Notes: a model not told the origin generated them from the sequence alone. Positions 1 to 9,033 are shown, counted from the stretch's first letter. The stretch is 64,000 bases of DNA from Betaproteobacteria bacterium MOLA814 (GCA_000496475.1 AYMW01000002.1:124001-188000); one strand, 5' to 3'. Numbers and translations are program-made.

Positions 1-625
1 CATGCTCACGTCCAACCCTTACAGCGCAGACGCGCGCCACCAAGGCGCAAATCAGCGCAAGGGTGGCACCGTTGGTTTTGCACTGCCCGACGTGGAGCTG
101 CGCGTTGTAAATGACGACGGCGTTGTGCTGGCAAACACCCAAACGGGTCATATTGAAGTGAAAGGGCCCAGCGTGTTTTTAGGCTACTGGAACATGCCAG
201 AAAAAACAGCTGAAGAGTTCACCGCTGATGGTTTTTTTAAAACAGGCGACGTAGGCGTGGTGAGTAGCCAAGGCTACGTCACCATAGTCGGTCGTAACAA
301 AGACTTGATTATCAGTGGTGGCTACAACGTGTACCCGGCTGAAATAGAGGCCGTCATTAACAAACTACCGGGTGTGTCCGAAAGTGCAGTGGTGGGCATT
401 GCCCATGCCGATTTCGGTGAGGTGGGCGTGGCGGTGGTGGTAGCTGATAAAGGTGCAGTCCTTGACCCCCTTGCCGTGTTGACCGCTATTAAGGGGGAGT
501 TGGCCAACTTCAAAGTGCCCAAACATTGCGTGGTGGTTGATGAGCTACCCCGCAACGCTATGGGTAAAGTGCAAAAAAACATACTGCGACAACAATACAC
601 TTCTCATGTGTTTGCATCGCACTAG
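1..625 (+). CDS. Malonyl-CoA synthetase-like AMP-forming ligase, C-terminal part (5' end outside window)
   Basis: This is the carboxy-terminal ~207 residues of an acyl-adenylate-forming (ANL superfamily) ligase; the reading frame is open at base 1, so the start lies outside the window. Visible hallmarks are TSNPY followed by GTVGFALPDVELRV, the KTGDVG adenylation motif, GRNKDLIISGGYNVYP (the hinge that precedes the mobile C-terminal domain), and the final PRNAMGKVQKN with the catalytic lysine. The combination SNPY...GTVG...GYWNMPEKT resembles MatB, which makes malonyl-CoA from malonate, CoA and ATP, more than long-chain fatty acyl ligases. Substrate is an inference from this resemblance; another short dicarboxylate or acyl ligase is possible. 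The gene stands alone here, followed by the promoter of an isomerase gene. Confidence 0.8.
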   Translation, partial: MLTSNPYSADARHQGANQRKGGTVGFALPDVELRVVNDDGVVLANTQTGHIEVKGPSVFLGYWNMPEKTAEEFTADGFFKTGDVGVVSSQGYVTIVGRNKDLIISGGYNVYPAEIEAVINKLPGVSESAVVGIAHADFGEVGVAVVVADKGAVLDPLAVLTAIKGELANFKVPKHCVVVDELPRNAMGKVQKNILRQQYTSHVFASH

Positions 626-766
626 GCGTTTTTATTGTTAAGGCTGCAACTTGCCTGAGCTCGCGTTAAGTGTTCGCACATCAAGCGTTAAATTGCATCG
701 TCCGTTTTTTAATTGTGCTGTGAATGGCTTTGTTTTGAGCTGTTGTGCCGAGTTCAATCTGATTGT

Positions 767-795
767 TTGTTACAAATCAAGGACCTGCTTATAAT
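767..795 (+). promoter_or_regulatory. Sigma-70-like promoter of the isomerase gene
   Basis: A perfect TATAAT at 790-795 is preceded, with a 17-base spacer, by TTGTTA at 767-772 (four of six matches to the -35 consensus). Transcription would begin near 802, just ahead of the AGGAG ribosome binding site at 812-816. Confidence 0.6.
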
Positions 796-824
796 TCTAG
801 ATCTTGTGTCTAGGAGTCTCCATT

Positions 825-1634
825 TTGTTTTCTTACCGCGTAATGTGTCGTTGTATTGCCTTGTTGTGTGTCGTGACAGGTACCGCTGTGGCGGCTGACT
901 TGCCCCTTGGCGTTGTGGCTGTGGTGAATGGCAAACACATCAGGCAAGTGATGGTGGATGTAGCAGTGGCTCAAGAAGGTGCACGTGGCCAAGCTGATAC
1001 CCCGGCCCTGCGCACGGCGGTTTTAAATGACTTGGTAGTTGCGGCAATGCTTGCAGACCGTGCACGTCAGATTGGCGTGTCTAACTTGCCCAAAATTGCT
1101 GCTGGCTTGGATGTGCTAGAGACCAATTTTTTAGCACGTGAACTCCAACGTTTTTGGGTTGAAAAAAACCCTATTTCAAACGCTGAGCTGCGTTATGAGT
1201 ACAACCGTCAAGTTGCCGAGTTGTCCAAGCGCGGTCAATTACAAGAGTTTCAGTTGTCACACATAGTGGTGCCTGATGAAGCGCTCGCGCAGCAGATTCT
1301 TTCTGAGGTCAAGGGCGGCGCTGACTTTGTGGCCACCGCCACGGCAAGGTCCATAGATCCCAGCCGGGAGCGCGGTGGTGACATGGGTTGGGTCTTGCCA
1401 TTTAATATATTGCCTGAAATTGGCAATGTGCTGGTCAACCTTGCCCCCAACACCTTGGCCATGGCCCCCATACAAACGCGTCTTGGTTGGCATGTCGTCA
1501 AACTGGGTGGCAAGCGTGACTTCACCATTCCAACGTTTGAGGCCAGCAAGCTGCCGTTGCAGCAAGCGGTACAAAATACCAATTGGGCTGCCTATTTGCT
1601 AGACCTCAACAGCAAAACCAACATACAGCGCTAA
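825..1634 (+). CDS. Secreted parvulin-type peptidyl-prolyl cis-trans isomerase (PpiC/SurA-like)
   Basis: Predicted periplasmic foldase that isomerises X-Pro bonds in exported proteins. The N-terminus is a signal peptide (CRCIALLCVVTGTAVAA, then DLPLG). A SurA-N-like helical segment follows, and the parvulin domain covers about residues 140-250: QLSHIVV at its start, SIDPSRERGGDMGWVLP in the middle and RLGWHVVKL at its end. At 269 residues it is shorter than SurA (~430) and has only one parvulin domain. Start choice: AGGAG at 812-816 lies eight bases before the TTG at 825, whereas the ATG at 843 is 26 bases away, so TTG 825 is preferred. The predicted transcript begins near 802, which argues against an earlier start. 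Family assignment is firm; the client proteins are unknown. Confidence 0.85.
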   Translation: MFSYRVMCRCIALLCVVTGTAVAADLPLGVVAVVNGKHIRQVMVDVAVAQEGARGQADTPALRTAVLNDLVVAAMLADRARQIGVSNLPKIAAGLDVLETNFLARELQRFWVEKNPISNAELRYEYNRQVAELSKRGQLQEFQLSHIVVPDEALAQQILSEVKGGADFVATATARSIDPSRERGGDMGWVLPFNILPEIGNVLVNLAPNTLAMAPIQTRLGWHVVKLGGKRDFTIPTFEASKLPLQQAVQNTNWAAYLLDLNSKTNIQR

Positions 1635-1809
1635 GCTGAGTGTGTATGGGTGGCCTCGACAATTGCGCCTGACCTGCGTTGGCCTTATCGGTTGCAGCCA
1701 AGGGCAGTTGGCGCAGCTGAAGCGTTTTTTCTACTTGTGATGAGCTCTTTGTGTTGGTGCAGTTACCAGTGCTTGGTCTAGACAGTGAAAAGCCACTTTA
1801 GAGGTAACG

Positions 1810-1826
1810 CTTGTAACCGTTGCAAG
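1810..1826. promoter_or_regulatory. Palindromic candidate LysR operator upstream of the LysR gene
   Basis: CTTGTAACCGTTGCAAG is a 17-base dyad in which seven of the eight arm pairs match. It contains the T-N11-A core usual for LysR-type binding sites and lies about 100 bases upstream of the LysR gene, next to a GATAAT (1830-1835) that could be a -10 element. Autoregulation is an inference. Confidence 0.4.
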
Positions 1827-1925
1827 GCTGATAATGTGTCGTGCTGTGTTGTGTGGTGGGATCTAGCCTATGGTGCGGATCTAAGCACAGCACGCACCAA
1901 GCAATAAGAGTTAGGGATACAGCTT

Positions 1926-2870
1926 ATGAATTTGTTGTCATCAATGCGGTACTTGGTGGCGTTAAGCGAACACAAGCACTTTGGACGTGCAGCCGAAGCC
2001 TGCCACATTACCCAGCCTGCTTTATCCAATGCCATTAAGGCCTTGGAGCTTGAGTTGGGTGCCACCATCGTGCGACGCGACCGCCATTTTGTCGGTCTGA
2101 CCAGCGAGGGTGAGCGCGTGCTGGCGTCGTCGCACGTTATGTTGCGCGAACAAGCACTGTTGATGCATGAGTTACAGGGCGATAAAGACGGTCCAAGCGG
2201 CGATATTCGGATTGGTGCGGTGCCAACCGCTATGGGAATCGCCGTGCGGTTTGGTGCGTCCTTACAAGCCCAATACCGCGGCATCACGCCCAAGGTGTTC
2301 AGCATGAGCTCTGACCATTTGGAAAGTGGCTTGGCCGATCTCAGTTTGGACCTGGCACTAGGCTACATAGACCGCACCAACATACCTGTAGGCAAATTGA
2401 GTCGTTGGCCACAATACAACGAACATTACTTTTTACTCAGACGCGCGAAGAAAAGCAAAGGCAAGCTGTTGCAACTGGGGCCAACCATAGGCTGGCGTGA
2501 TGCGGGTGTCATGCCACTGTGCTTGCTGACCGCTGACATGCACAACCGCGCAATCATAGATGCGGCATTTACGACCGTAGGCTTGCACGTGGTGCCTGCT
2601 ATGGAGGTCAACTCTAGCTTTAGCATGCCCATGTGCGTCAGTGATGGTGATCTATGCAGCATCTTGCCAGGTACCTTGTTGGCTAACGTTTTACATCTCA
2701 CTCACCTTGAGGCCTTGCCGCTGTCAAGTCCTCAAGTCGTAACGCCTATTGGCTTTATGGCTCACGCCTCAACCAGGCCTTCACGCGCTATGCAAGCGGC
2801 AATCGCTTGGCTCACCAGTGATGCCTGGCTGAGTAAAGCCAGACTTTATAGCAATCCCTTGCAGCTGTAA
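1926..2870 (+). CDS. LysR-family transcriptional regulator (probable formate dehydrogenase regulator)
   Basis: A 314-residue LysR-type regulator. The winged helix-turn-helix occupies about residues 14-65 (HFGRAAEACHITQPALSNAI is the recognition region) and is followed by the linker helix and a two-lobed effector domain with GDIRIGAVPTAMG near residue 90. It lies immediately upstream of, and in the same direction as, the NAD-linked formate dehydrogenase genes. That is the position of FdsR in Cupriavidus, which controls the fds operon in response to formate. The role here is inferred from position and family. The 325-base gap after it carries dyad sequences that could be its target. The ligand is unknown. 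Confidence 0.8.
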   Translation: MNLLSSMRYLVALSEHKHFGRAAEACHITQPALSNAIKALELELGATIVRRDRHFVGLTSEGERVLASSHVMLREQALLMHELQGDKDGPSGDIRIGAVPTAMGIAVRFGASLQAQYRGITPKVFSMSSDHLESGLADLSLDLALGYIDRTNIPVGKLSRWPQYNEHYFLLRRAKKSKGKLLQLGPTIGWRDAGVMPLCLLTADMHNRAIIDAAFTTVGLHVVPAMEVNSSFSMPMCVSDGDLCSILPGTLLANVLHLTHLEALPLSSPQVVTPIGFMAHASTRPSRAMQAAIAWLTSDAWLSKARLYSNPLQL

Positions 2871-3195
2871 TCAGGTTCAGTTGCCAACAGCTTGTTGTGT
2901 GAACTCAGCTCACCCAGCAGCTTGGTGTGTTGCTTTTGTTGCCTGCTTCTATTCAGCTTCGCCCGCACCTGTTGGGGCACATTGACATGTCCTATTCGGG
3001 TTAATACGCACTTACCATTTACTTTATGAATGAAGCTATGTGTATTAACAATTGGACGGGTAGGGGGCTAGTAGACACACTCAAAGCGCAAGCAATTTAT
3101 TTGCTGCTCACGTGTACAGCGTGCAGGCTATAGTTTTGCCAACGTCTGGTTGTTGGACCGCTGTCTGACACGTCATATTTAAACTTGTATCAACT
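2871..3195. other. Regulatory gap between the LysR gene and the formate dehydrogenase genes
   Basis: No credible gene is visible in these 325 bases. They hold two dyads: GTTAATACGCA (2999-3009 to the base) against TGTGTATTAAC (3039-3049), and AGCAA-TTTAT-TTGCT (3091-3105). A TATAGT at 3129-3134 could serve as a -10 box but lacks a well-spaced -35, as expected for an activator-dependent promoter. No clear Shine-Dalgarno precedes the ATG at 3196. Confidence 0.5.
2999..3049. promoter_or_regulatory. Inverted repeat upstream of formate dehydrogenase, candidate LysR site
   Basis: Two 11-base arms, GTTAATACGCA and TGTGTATTAAC, match at 10 of 11 pairs and are about 29 bases apart, compatible with two half-sites bound by a LysR tetramer. 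Function is inferred from place and symmetry only. Confidence 0.35.
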
Positions 3196-4995
3196 ATGCG
3201 ACCTGTATTTGAAGAAACCCGTCCTTTGGCCTCTGTTGACGATATGCGACGCCAGATTCGCCAGAAAAGCAAACTCAAAGGCCGGCAAGCTGATGACTCG
3301 GCGATAGAGCAAGTGCAGGCCTTGATTGGCAAGGGGCCCTATAGACGAGATTTATTGATTGAATATCTACACGCACTCAATGACACCTATTTAGGCATCA
3401 AAAACGTCCACATGGTGGCAGTTGCCAAGCTCATGCGTTTGCCCATGGCAGAGGTGTACGAGGTAGCCAGTTTTTACCACCATTTTGACATTTTGCGCGA
3501 TGGTGACACCCCCTCAGCAATCACTATTCGAGTCTGTGGTGGCTTAAGTTGCAATCTGAAAGGTGCACAAGACTTGTTGCACAAACTGCCAGCCATGCTT
3601 GGGCAAACTGATGCGCGTGTGGTGCATGTGCCTTGCGTTGGGCGCTGTGAACAAGCGCCAGTAGCCGTTGTATATCAAAACCCAATTGTATTTGCCACCA
3701 CAGATGCAGTGCTGCAAGCGGTTGCCAGCCAAGCTCTAGAACATCCTTTGGCCAATAGCCCAAGCGATGCCAGCTTTGAGCCTGGCGACTTGGCGCAGCA
3801 AAGCGTTGTGACTGACAACACCACAGCTGGCGTATCACCCGACTATGTGGGGTTTGATGCGTATTGCGCGGGTGGTGGTTATGCGCTTGCAGCCTCGCTT
3901 GAGCATGCATCGGTTGCCAGCGTTGAAGCGTGTATCAAGGCCATGGAAGACTCGGGTTTGCGTGGCTTAGGCGGTGCAGGTTTTCCTGCTGGGCGCAAGT
4001 GGCGCATTGTGCGTGACCAACCTGCACCCAAGCTCATGGCTGTCAATATTGATGAAGGTGAACCGGGTACCTTTAAAGACCGCACTTATTTGGAACGTGA
4101 TCCGCATCGATTTCTTGAAGGTATGTTGGTTGCCGCCAAAGTGGTGGGCGTGAGTGCTTGTTACATTTACTTGCGTGATGAATACCATGGTGCGCGTGCC
4201 TTGCTTGACATTGAGTTGGCAAAATTAAAAGCCAACCCACCGTGTGCGTTACCGCTGATTGAGTTGCGCCGCGGTGCCGGCGCCTACATTTGCGGCGAAG
4301 AGTCGGCCATGATTGAAAGCATTGAAGGCAAGCGTGGTGAGCCACGTATGCGCCCCCCCTATATTGCAGAAGTCGGCTTGTTTGGCCGGCCAACGCTAGA
4401 ACACAATTTTGAAACCTTGTATTGGGTTCGCGATATTGTGCAGCGCGGCTCTCAGTGGTTCAGCAGTTTTGGCCTCAATGGTCGAACTGGTTTGCGCTCA
4501 TTCAGCGTCAGCGGACGCGTCAAGAACCCCGGCGTTAAATTGGCGCCGGCTGGCATTACAGTGCGCCAACTCATCAATGATTACTGCGGCGGCATGGAGG
4601 AGGGGCACGCGCTGTACGCATACCTCCCCGGAGGGGCATCGGGTGGCATATTGCCAGAACGTTTAGCCGATCTTCCTTTGGACTTTGACACCTTGCAAGC
4701 CCACGGCTGCTTTATAGGCTCAGCAGCCGTTATTGTGCTGGGAGACCAAGACCGTGCACGTGATGCGGCAAGCAATATGATGGCGTTTTTTGAACATGAG
4801 AGCTGCGGTCAATGCACGCCATGTCGCGTGGGCACGGCCAAAGCTGCCACGCTCATGACAGCCAAGGTTTGGGACAACAACACGTTGAACGATTTAAACC
4901 AAGTCATGGTGGACGCTTCTATTTGCGGTCTAGGCCAAGCGGCCCCCAATCCTGTGCGCTGCGTGCAGCAATACTTTTCTCAAGAGGTGGCTTGA
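3196..4995 (+). CDS. NAD-linked formate dehydrogenase, fused NuoE-NuoF (diaphorase, beta) subunit
   Basis: This 599-residue protein fuses the two subunits that pass electrons from formate oxidation to NAD+. Residues ~1-165 are NuoE/FdsG-like, with a [2Fe-2S] site formed by Cys114, Cys119, Cys147 and Cys151. Residues ~220-599 are NuoF/FdsB-like: the FMN site around residue 257 (GLGGAGFPAGRKW), the NAD region around 360-366 (GAGAYICGEES), and the [4Fe-4S] ligands Cys537, Cys540, Cys543 and Cys577. In the fds operon of Cupriavidus and Rhodobacter these are separate genes; the fused form is that of the beta subunit of FDH1 of Methylorubrum extorquens, a tungsten enzyme. The stop is followed directly by the alpha subunit start (TGAATG), so the pair is translationally linked. 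Start at ATG 3196 lacks a good ribosome binding site. Confidence 0.92.
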   Translation: MRPVFEETRPLASVDDMRRQIRQKSKLKGRQADDSAIEQVQALIGKGPYRRDLLIEYLHALNDTYLGIKNVHMVAVAKLMRLPMAEVYEVASFYHHFDILRDGDTPSAITIRVCGGLSCNLKGAQDLLHKLPAMLGQTDARVVHVPCVGRCEQAPVAVVYQNPIVFATTDAVLQAVASQALEHPLANSPSDASFEPGDLAQQSVVTDNTTAGVSPDYVGFDAYCAGGGYALAASLEHASVASVEACIKAMEDSGLRGLGGAGFPAGRKWRIVRDQPAPKLMAVNIDEGEPGTFKDRTYLERDPHRFLEGMLVAAKVVGVSACYIYLRDEYHGARALLDIELAKLKANPPCALPLIELRRGAGAYICGEESAMIESIEGKRGEPRMRPPYIAEVGLFGRPTLEHNFETLYWVRDIVQRGSQWFSSFGLNGRTGLRSFSVSGRVKNPGVKLAPAGITVRQLINDYCGGMEEGHALYAYLPGGASGGILPERLADLPLDFDTLQAHGCFIGSAAVIVLGDQDRARDAASNMMAFFEHESCGQCTPCRVGTAKAATLMTAKVWDNNTLNDLNQVMVDASICGLGQAAPNPVRCVQQYFSQEVA

Positions 4996-7875
4996 ATGAA
5001 CGCACGTACAACAGCTAGCGATGTATCACCACAACTGATTCACTTCACCTTAGACGGCAACGAGGTTGCCGCCTTTGACGGGGAAACCATTTTCAGCGCT
5101 GCCAAACGCCATGGCGTAGACATTCCACATTTGTGTTTCAAAGAAGGCTACAGAGCCGATGGCAACTGCCGCGCCTGTGTGGTGGAAATTGATGGAGAGC
5201 GCAGCTTGGCGCCCAGCTGCTGTCGCAATGTAAGTGCAGGTATGCAGGTGCAAGCCAACAGCGAGCGAGCGTTGAAAAGCCAGCACATGGTGGTAGAAAT
5301 GCTGTTGTCTGATATGCCAGACCAAGGCTTTAAGTGGAACGATGCCATGCCGGATAGGGACGGCGATGCAGGCCAACACGGTGAGTTGAGTTTGTGGGCG
5401 CAGCGCTTGGGTGTACAGGTACGTCCAGAGTTACGCGCCATCAAGCGAGCCTCTGTTGCGGCTGATATGTCACATCCGGCTATGGCTGTGAATATGGACG
5501 CTTGTATTCAGTGCAACCGCTGCGTGAGAGCGTGTCGCGAAGAGCAGGTCAATGACGTAATTGGCATGGCGCTGCGAGGCGCGCATGCCGAGATTGTGTT
5601 TGACCTAGGCGACGCCATGGGCGACAGCACTTGCGTGGCATGTGGTGAATGTGTACAAGCATGCCCAACGGGTGCGTTGATGCCAAAAACACAAGTAGGC
5701 TCGCAAATTGTTGACAAACAAGTTGATTCGGTGTGTCCGTTTTGTGGCGTGGGTTGCTTGTTGACCTACAACGTAAAAGACAACAAAGTTGTGAGTGTTG
5801 ACGGACGCGATGGCCCTGCCAACCACAGTCGTTTGTGCGTCAAAGGGCGCTATGGTTTTGACTATGCGCACAGCCCTCAGCGCTTAACCATGCCACTGAT
5901 ACGCAAAGAAGGTGTCGCTAAAAACCCAGATATTTCCGCAAGACCAGACGATTGGTCAGAGGTTTTTAGAGAGGCCACGTGGGAAGAAGCCCTGGCGTTA
6001 ACGAGTACGAGACTGTCCAACTTGCGCGACACCTACGGAGTCAAGTCATTGGCTGGTTTTGGCTCAGCAAAAGGCAGCAATGAAGAAGCGTATTTGTTTC
6101 AAAAGTTGGTCAGAACTGGCTTTGGCTCCAACAACGTGGACCACTGTACGCGCTTGTGTCACGCATCCAGTGTGGCCGCCTTGTTAGAAGGTGTTGGCAG
6201 TGGCGCAGTGAGCAACCAAGTGAACGATGTGGCCAATGCCGAGCTGATTTTTGTAATTGGCTCCAACCCGACGTCCAACCACCCCGTGGCCGCTACGTGG
6301 ATGAAAAATGCCAGCAAACGCGGTGCCAAAATTGTATTGGCTGATCCACGCGTGACCGATATTGGCAAGCACGCCTGGCGAACCTTGCAGTTCAAACCCG
6401 ATACCGATGTGGCCATGCTCAACGCCTTGATACACACAGTGATTGACGAAGGTTTGGTAGACGAGGCTTTTATCAGAGACCGCACCAGCAACTATGAAGC
6501 GCTTCGCGACAACGTACAGGGCTATAGCCCCGAAGCAATGTCTGCGATTTGCGGCATACCGGCAGATACACTGCGAGAGGTTGCAAGGGCCTTTGCCAAG
6601 GCTAAAAGCGCTATGGTTTTATGGGGCATGGGGATCAGTCAGCACGTCCACGGCACTGACAATGCGCGCTGTTTGATTGCCTTGGTCAGCGTGACAGGGC
6701 AAATTGGTAAACCTGGTTCAGGCTTGCACCCACTGCGCGGACAAAACAACGTGCAAGGCGCCAGTGATGCGGGTTTGATACCCATGATGTTTCCCAACTA
6801 CCAGCGGGTAGACCAGCCAAAGGTACATGCTTGGTTTGAAAAATTTTGGGACCACAAACTGGATGACAAGCCCGGCTATACCGTCGTAGAAATCATGCAC
6901 AAGGCTTTGGCAGATGACAGCGACCCGCACAAAATTCGCGGCATGTATATCATGGGTGAAAACCCAGCCATGAGTGACCCCGACTTAAATCACGCCCGCC
7001 ACGCACTGGCCAGCATGTCCCATGTGGTGGTGCAAGACATCTTCATGACGGAAACCGCTTGGCTTGCAGACGTGGTGCTACCCGCCACCTCTTGGCCAGA
7101 AAAAACCGGTACCGTGAGCAACACCGACCGCATGGTTCAGTTGGGCCAGCAAGCGCTGACGCCACCCGGACAGGCTAAACCTGATCTGTGGATCATTCAA
7201 CAACTGGCCACAGGCATGGGCTTACCGTGGGACTATCGAGGTGATCACGATGGCGTAGCGGCGGTATATGAAGAAATGCGCCAAGCGATGCACGGCGCTA
7301 TTGCGGGTATTACATGGGAACGTTTGCAGCGCGAGTCCAGTGTGACTTACCCTTGCCTAAGTGCCGATGACCCTGGCGCTGCAACAGTGTTTATTGACAG
7401 CTTCCCGACTGCCGATGGCCGCGTAAGGTTGGTGCCAGCCGACATCATTCCCGCCGATGAGCGCCCCGACGACGCCTACCCCTTTGTACTGATTACTGGA
7501 CGCCAACTCGAGCACTGGCACACGGGCAGCATGACCCGCCGCTCAAGCGTGCTGGACGCCATTGAGCCCATGGCCACGGCGAGCATGTGCAACGCGGACT
7601 TACAGCGTTTGGGGTTAGAGGCTGGCGATGTGATGACTGTGGTCTCGCGTCGGGGCAGTTTGGTAATCCATGTGCGCCGCGATGACGGTACACCCAGCGG
7701 CGCTGTGTTTATTCCGTTTGCATATGCAGAGGCTGCGGCCAACATGCTCACCAACGCCGCGCTCGATCCATTTGGCAAAATTCCGGAATTTAAGTACTGC
7801 GCTGTGTCTATTTCTGCGGGTGGGCAACCCAAGCCTGCCAGTGGTTATGGCTCAGGTGCGGTGCTGGCGACCTAA
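4996..7875 (+). CDS. fdsA: NAD-linked formate dehydrogenase, catalytic alpha subunit
   Basis: Cytoplasmic molybdopterin (Mo or W) subunit of 959 residues that oxidises formate to CO2. An N-terminal NuoG-like part carries a [2Fe-2S] site (Cys47, Cys58, Cys61, Cys74 or Cys75) and two ferredoxin-type clusters (Cys170/173/176/180 and Cys213/216/219/223). The bis-MGD domain starts with its own [4Fe-4S] motif (Cys247, Cys250, Cys254, Cys281). The metal ligand is Cys388, followed by the conserved His389; this is the cysteine, not selenocysteine, form. The C-terminal ~120 residues form the MGD-binding barrel (LITGRQLEHWHTGSMTRRS). Size and domain order fit the FdsA/FDH1 alpha family. Which metal is used cannot be read from the sequence; the fused beta subunit and the tungstate-type transporter 14 kb downstream favour tungsten. 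Confidence 0.94.
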   Translation: MNARTTASDVSPQLIHFTLDGNEVAAFDGETIFSAAKRHGVDIPHLCFKEGYRADGNCRACVVEIDGERSLAPSCCRNVSAGMQVQANSERALKSQHMVVEMLLSDMPDQGFKWNDAMPDRDGDAGQHGELSLWAQRLGVQVRPELRAIKRASVAADMSHPAMAVNMDACIQCNRCVRACREEQVNDVIGMALRGAHAEIVFDLGDAMGDSTCVACGECVQACPTGALMPKTQVGSQIVDKQVDSVCPFCGVGCLLTYNVKDNKVVSVDGRDGPANHSRLCVKGRYGFDYAHSPQRLTMPLIRKEGVAKNPDISARPDDWSEVFREATWEEALALTSTRLSNLRDTYGVKSLAGFGSAKGSNEEAYLFQKLVRTGFGSNNVDHCTRLCHASSVAALLEGVGSGAVSNQVNDVANAELIFVIGSNPTSNHPVAATWMKNASKRGAKIVLADPRVTDIGKHAWRTLQFKPDTDVAMLNALIHTVIDEGLVDEAFIRDRTSNYEALRDNVQGYSPEAMSAICGIPADTLREVARAFAKAKSAMVLWGMGISQHVHGTDNARCLIALVSVTGQIGKPGSGLHPLRGQNNVQGASDAGLIPMMFPNYQRVDQPKVHAWFEKFWDHKLDDKPGYTVVEIMHKALADDSDPHKIRGMYIMGENPAMSDPDLNHARHALASMSHVVVQDIFMTETAWLADVVLPATSWPEKTGTVSNTDRMVQLGQQALTPPGQAKPDLWIIQQLATGMGLPWDYRGDHDGVAAVYEEMRQAMHGAIAGITWERLQRESSVTYPCLSADDPGAATVFIDSFPTADGRVRLVPADIIPADERPDDAYPFVLITGRQLEHWHTGSMTRRSSVLDAIEPMATASMCNADLQRLGLEAGDVMTVVSRRGSLVIHVRRDDGTPSGAVFIPFAYAEAAANMLTNAALDPFGKIPEFKYCAVSISAGGQPKPASGYGSGAVLAT

Positions 7876-7971
7876 TCGCTGGTGCTTTATAAACGGCTCT
7901 GGTTGTTGCCCTGTCACATTAACTGAATTGACCTCTTACCGTGAGGCTGTAATCCTCTAAAATTGCAAAAC

Positions 7972-8991
7972 ATGATTAAAAACGATTATTGGTCTGACTC
8001 AGGTTACGCGTTGCTAGACGTTGATGCGCAGCAGCAACTGCTTGTCACAGATGCCTACCTCAGTTTTTTGCTCAACCGACCAGAGTTGGCACCTGTTGAC
8101 ACGTCTTGCGATGCGGAGCGCGCGCTGTTTAAAACCTTGGTTGCCCAACCACAAACAGCCGTTAGTCCTGACATGTTGGCCAAGATTCTCAACCAAGATG
8201 TAGCCGACAACTACCTTGTCTGGTTGCGTTTTCGTGACCGTGTGCTTGCCCGACCGACCTTAGAGTCCAGCTATCTGGCGCTGTTTCAAGGCGCTGGCGT
8301 TGATGTGCCACCAGTACTCGTCAACCAATTGACCCATGTGTTGGTGAGGCATGTGTTGGGCCCTGCGCCTACCGCGCTAGAGGCGCGTGTTGGCGAACTG
8401 TTCTTTCGCTCGCAAGTGATCACTGTGACCGACGACAAAGCGTTGTTAGCCGCCGATGAAGCAACTGTCATAGCCCGAGCGCCCAATGCTGGGTTTGACT
8501 TAATGGGTTTGCTGCGCACAGGCGGTGGCTCGCTCATTGGCGTGGATCTCGATGTTCTCAATCTAGACAACCAAGACTTGTATTGGGCGCGTGACAGCCG
8601 CCACGATACAGTCATTGCTGTTAATCGCCAGCAGCCAGCCATTGATGCCCTTTGTGGGTTGATGTCGAAATGGATTGAACACTTTTTGCTCGTGAAAGTT
8701 CGCATACAAGCACAAGACCAGGTGAAAGACAAGAAATGGGTGTGGCATTTGGGGCTAGATGTTCATTCCAGCAGCATCTTAAATGACCTGTACCTTGGTC
8801 ATTATGTCCAACCCAAACGCCTGGAGCAGCTGCTGTGTTTGTTCAAACTGGAGTTTGACCGTGCGACTGATATGCTGGCCAAGGTTGCCGGTAAGCCTGT
8901 TTATTTGGCCATGGCGTGTGATGCCGATAACAAGCTGCGCATCAAGCCGCAAAATTTGCTGTTGAATTTGCCTTTGGCCATGCGTTCTTAA
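7972..8991 (+). CDS. DUF6352-like protein of the formate dehydrogenase operon
   Basis: A 339-residue soluble protein without signal peptide, membrane segment or cofactor motif. It begins NDYWSDSGYALLDVDAQQQL, resembling the family I know as DUF6352, which in Burkholderiales tends to sit beside NAD-linked formate dehydrogenase genes. It lies 96 bases after the alpha subunit, where fds operons usually carry fdsC (an FdhD-type sulfurtransferase) and fdsD, neither of which is present here. A role in assembling or protecting the cytoplasmic enzyme is therefore an inference. Start: ATG 7972 is chosen over TTG 7963; neither has a strong ribosome binding site. A small GAGG/CCTC hairpin lies between the two genes. 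Confidence 0.7.
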   Translation: MIKNDYWSDSGYALLDVDAQQQLLVTDAYLSFLLNRPELAPVDTSCDAERALFKTLVAQPQTAVSPDMLAKILNQDVADNYLVWLRFRDRVLARPTLESSYLALFQGAGVDVPPVLVNQLTHVLVRHVLGPAPTALEARVGELFFRSQVITVTDDKALLAADEATVIARAPNAGFDLMGLLRTGGGSLIGVDLDVLNLDNQDLYWARDSRHDTVIAVNRQQPAIDALCGLMSKWIEHFLLVKVRIQAQDQVKDKKWVWHLGLDVHSSSILNDLYLGHYVQPKRLEQLLCLFKLEFDRATDMLAKVAGKPVYLAMACDADNKLRIKPQNLLLNLPLAMRS

Positions 8992-9033
8992 ATTGCCTTT
9001 GTTTTAGCTTTTGTACAGCATCCTGGAGTTCTT

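Noticed and set aside
2871-3195. Possible molybdenum-cofactor or formate riboswitch ahead of the formate dehydrogenase genes
   Set aside because: I could not build the conserved stem set of the Moco RNA motif; only simple dyads are present.
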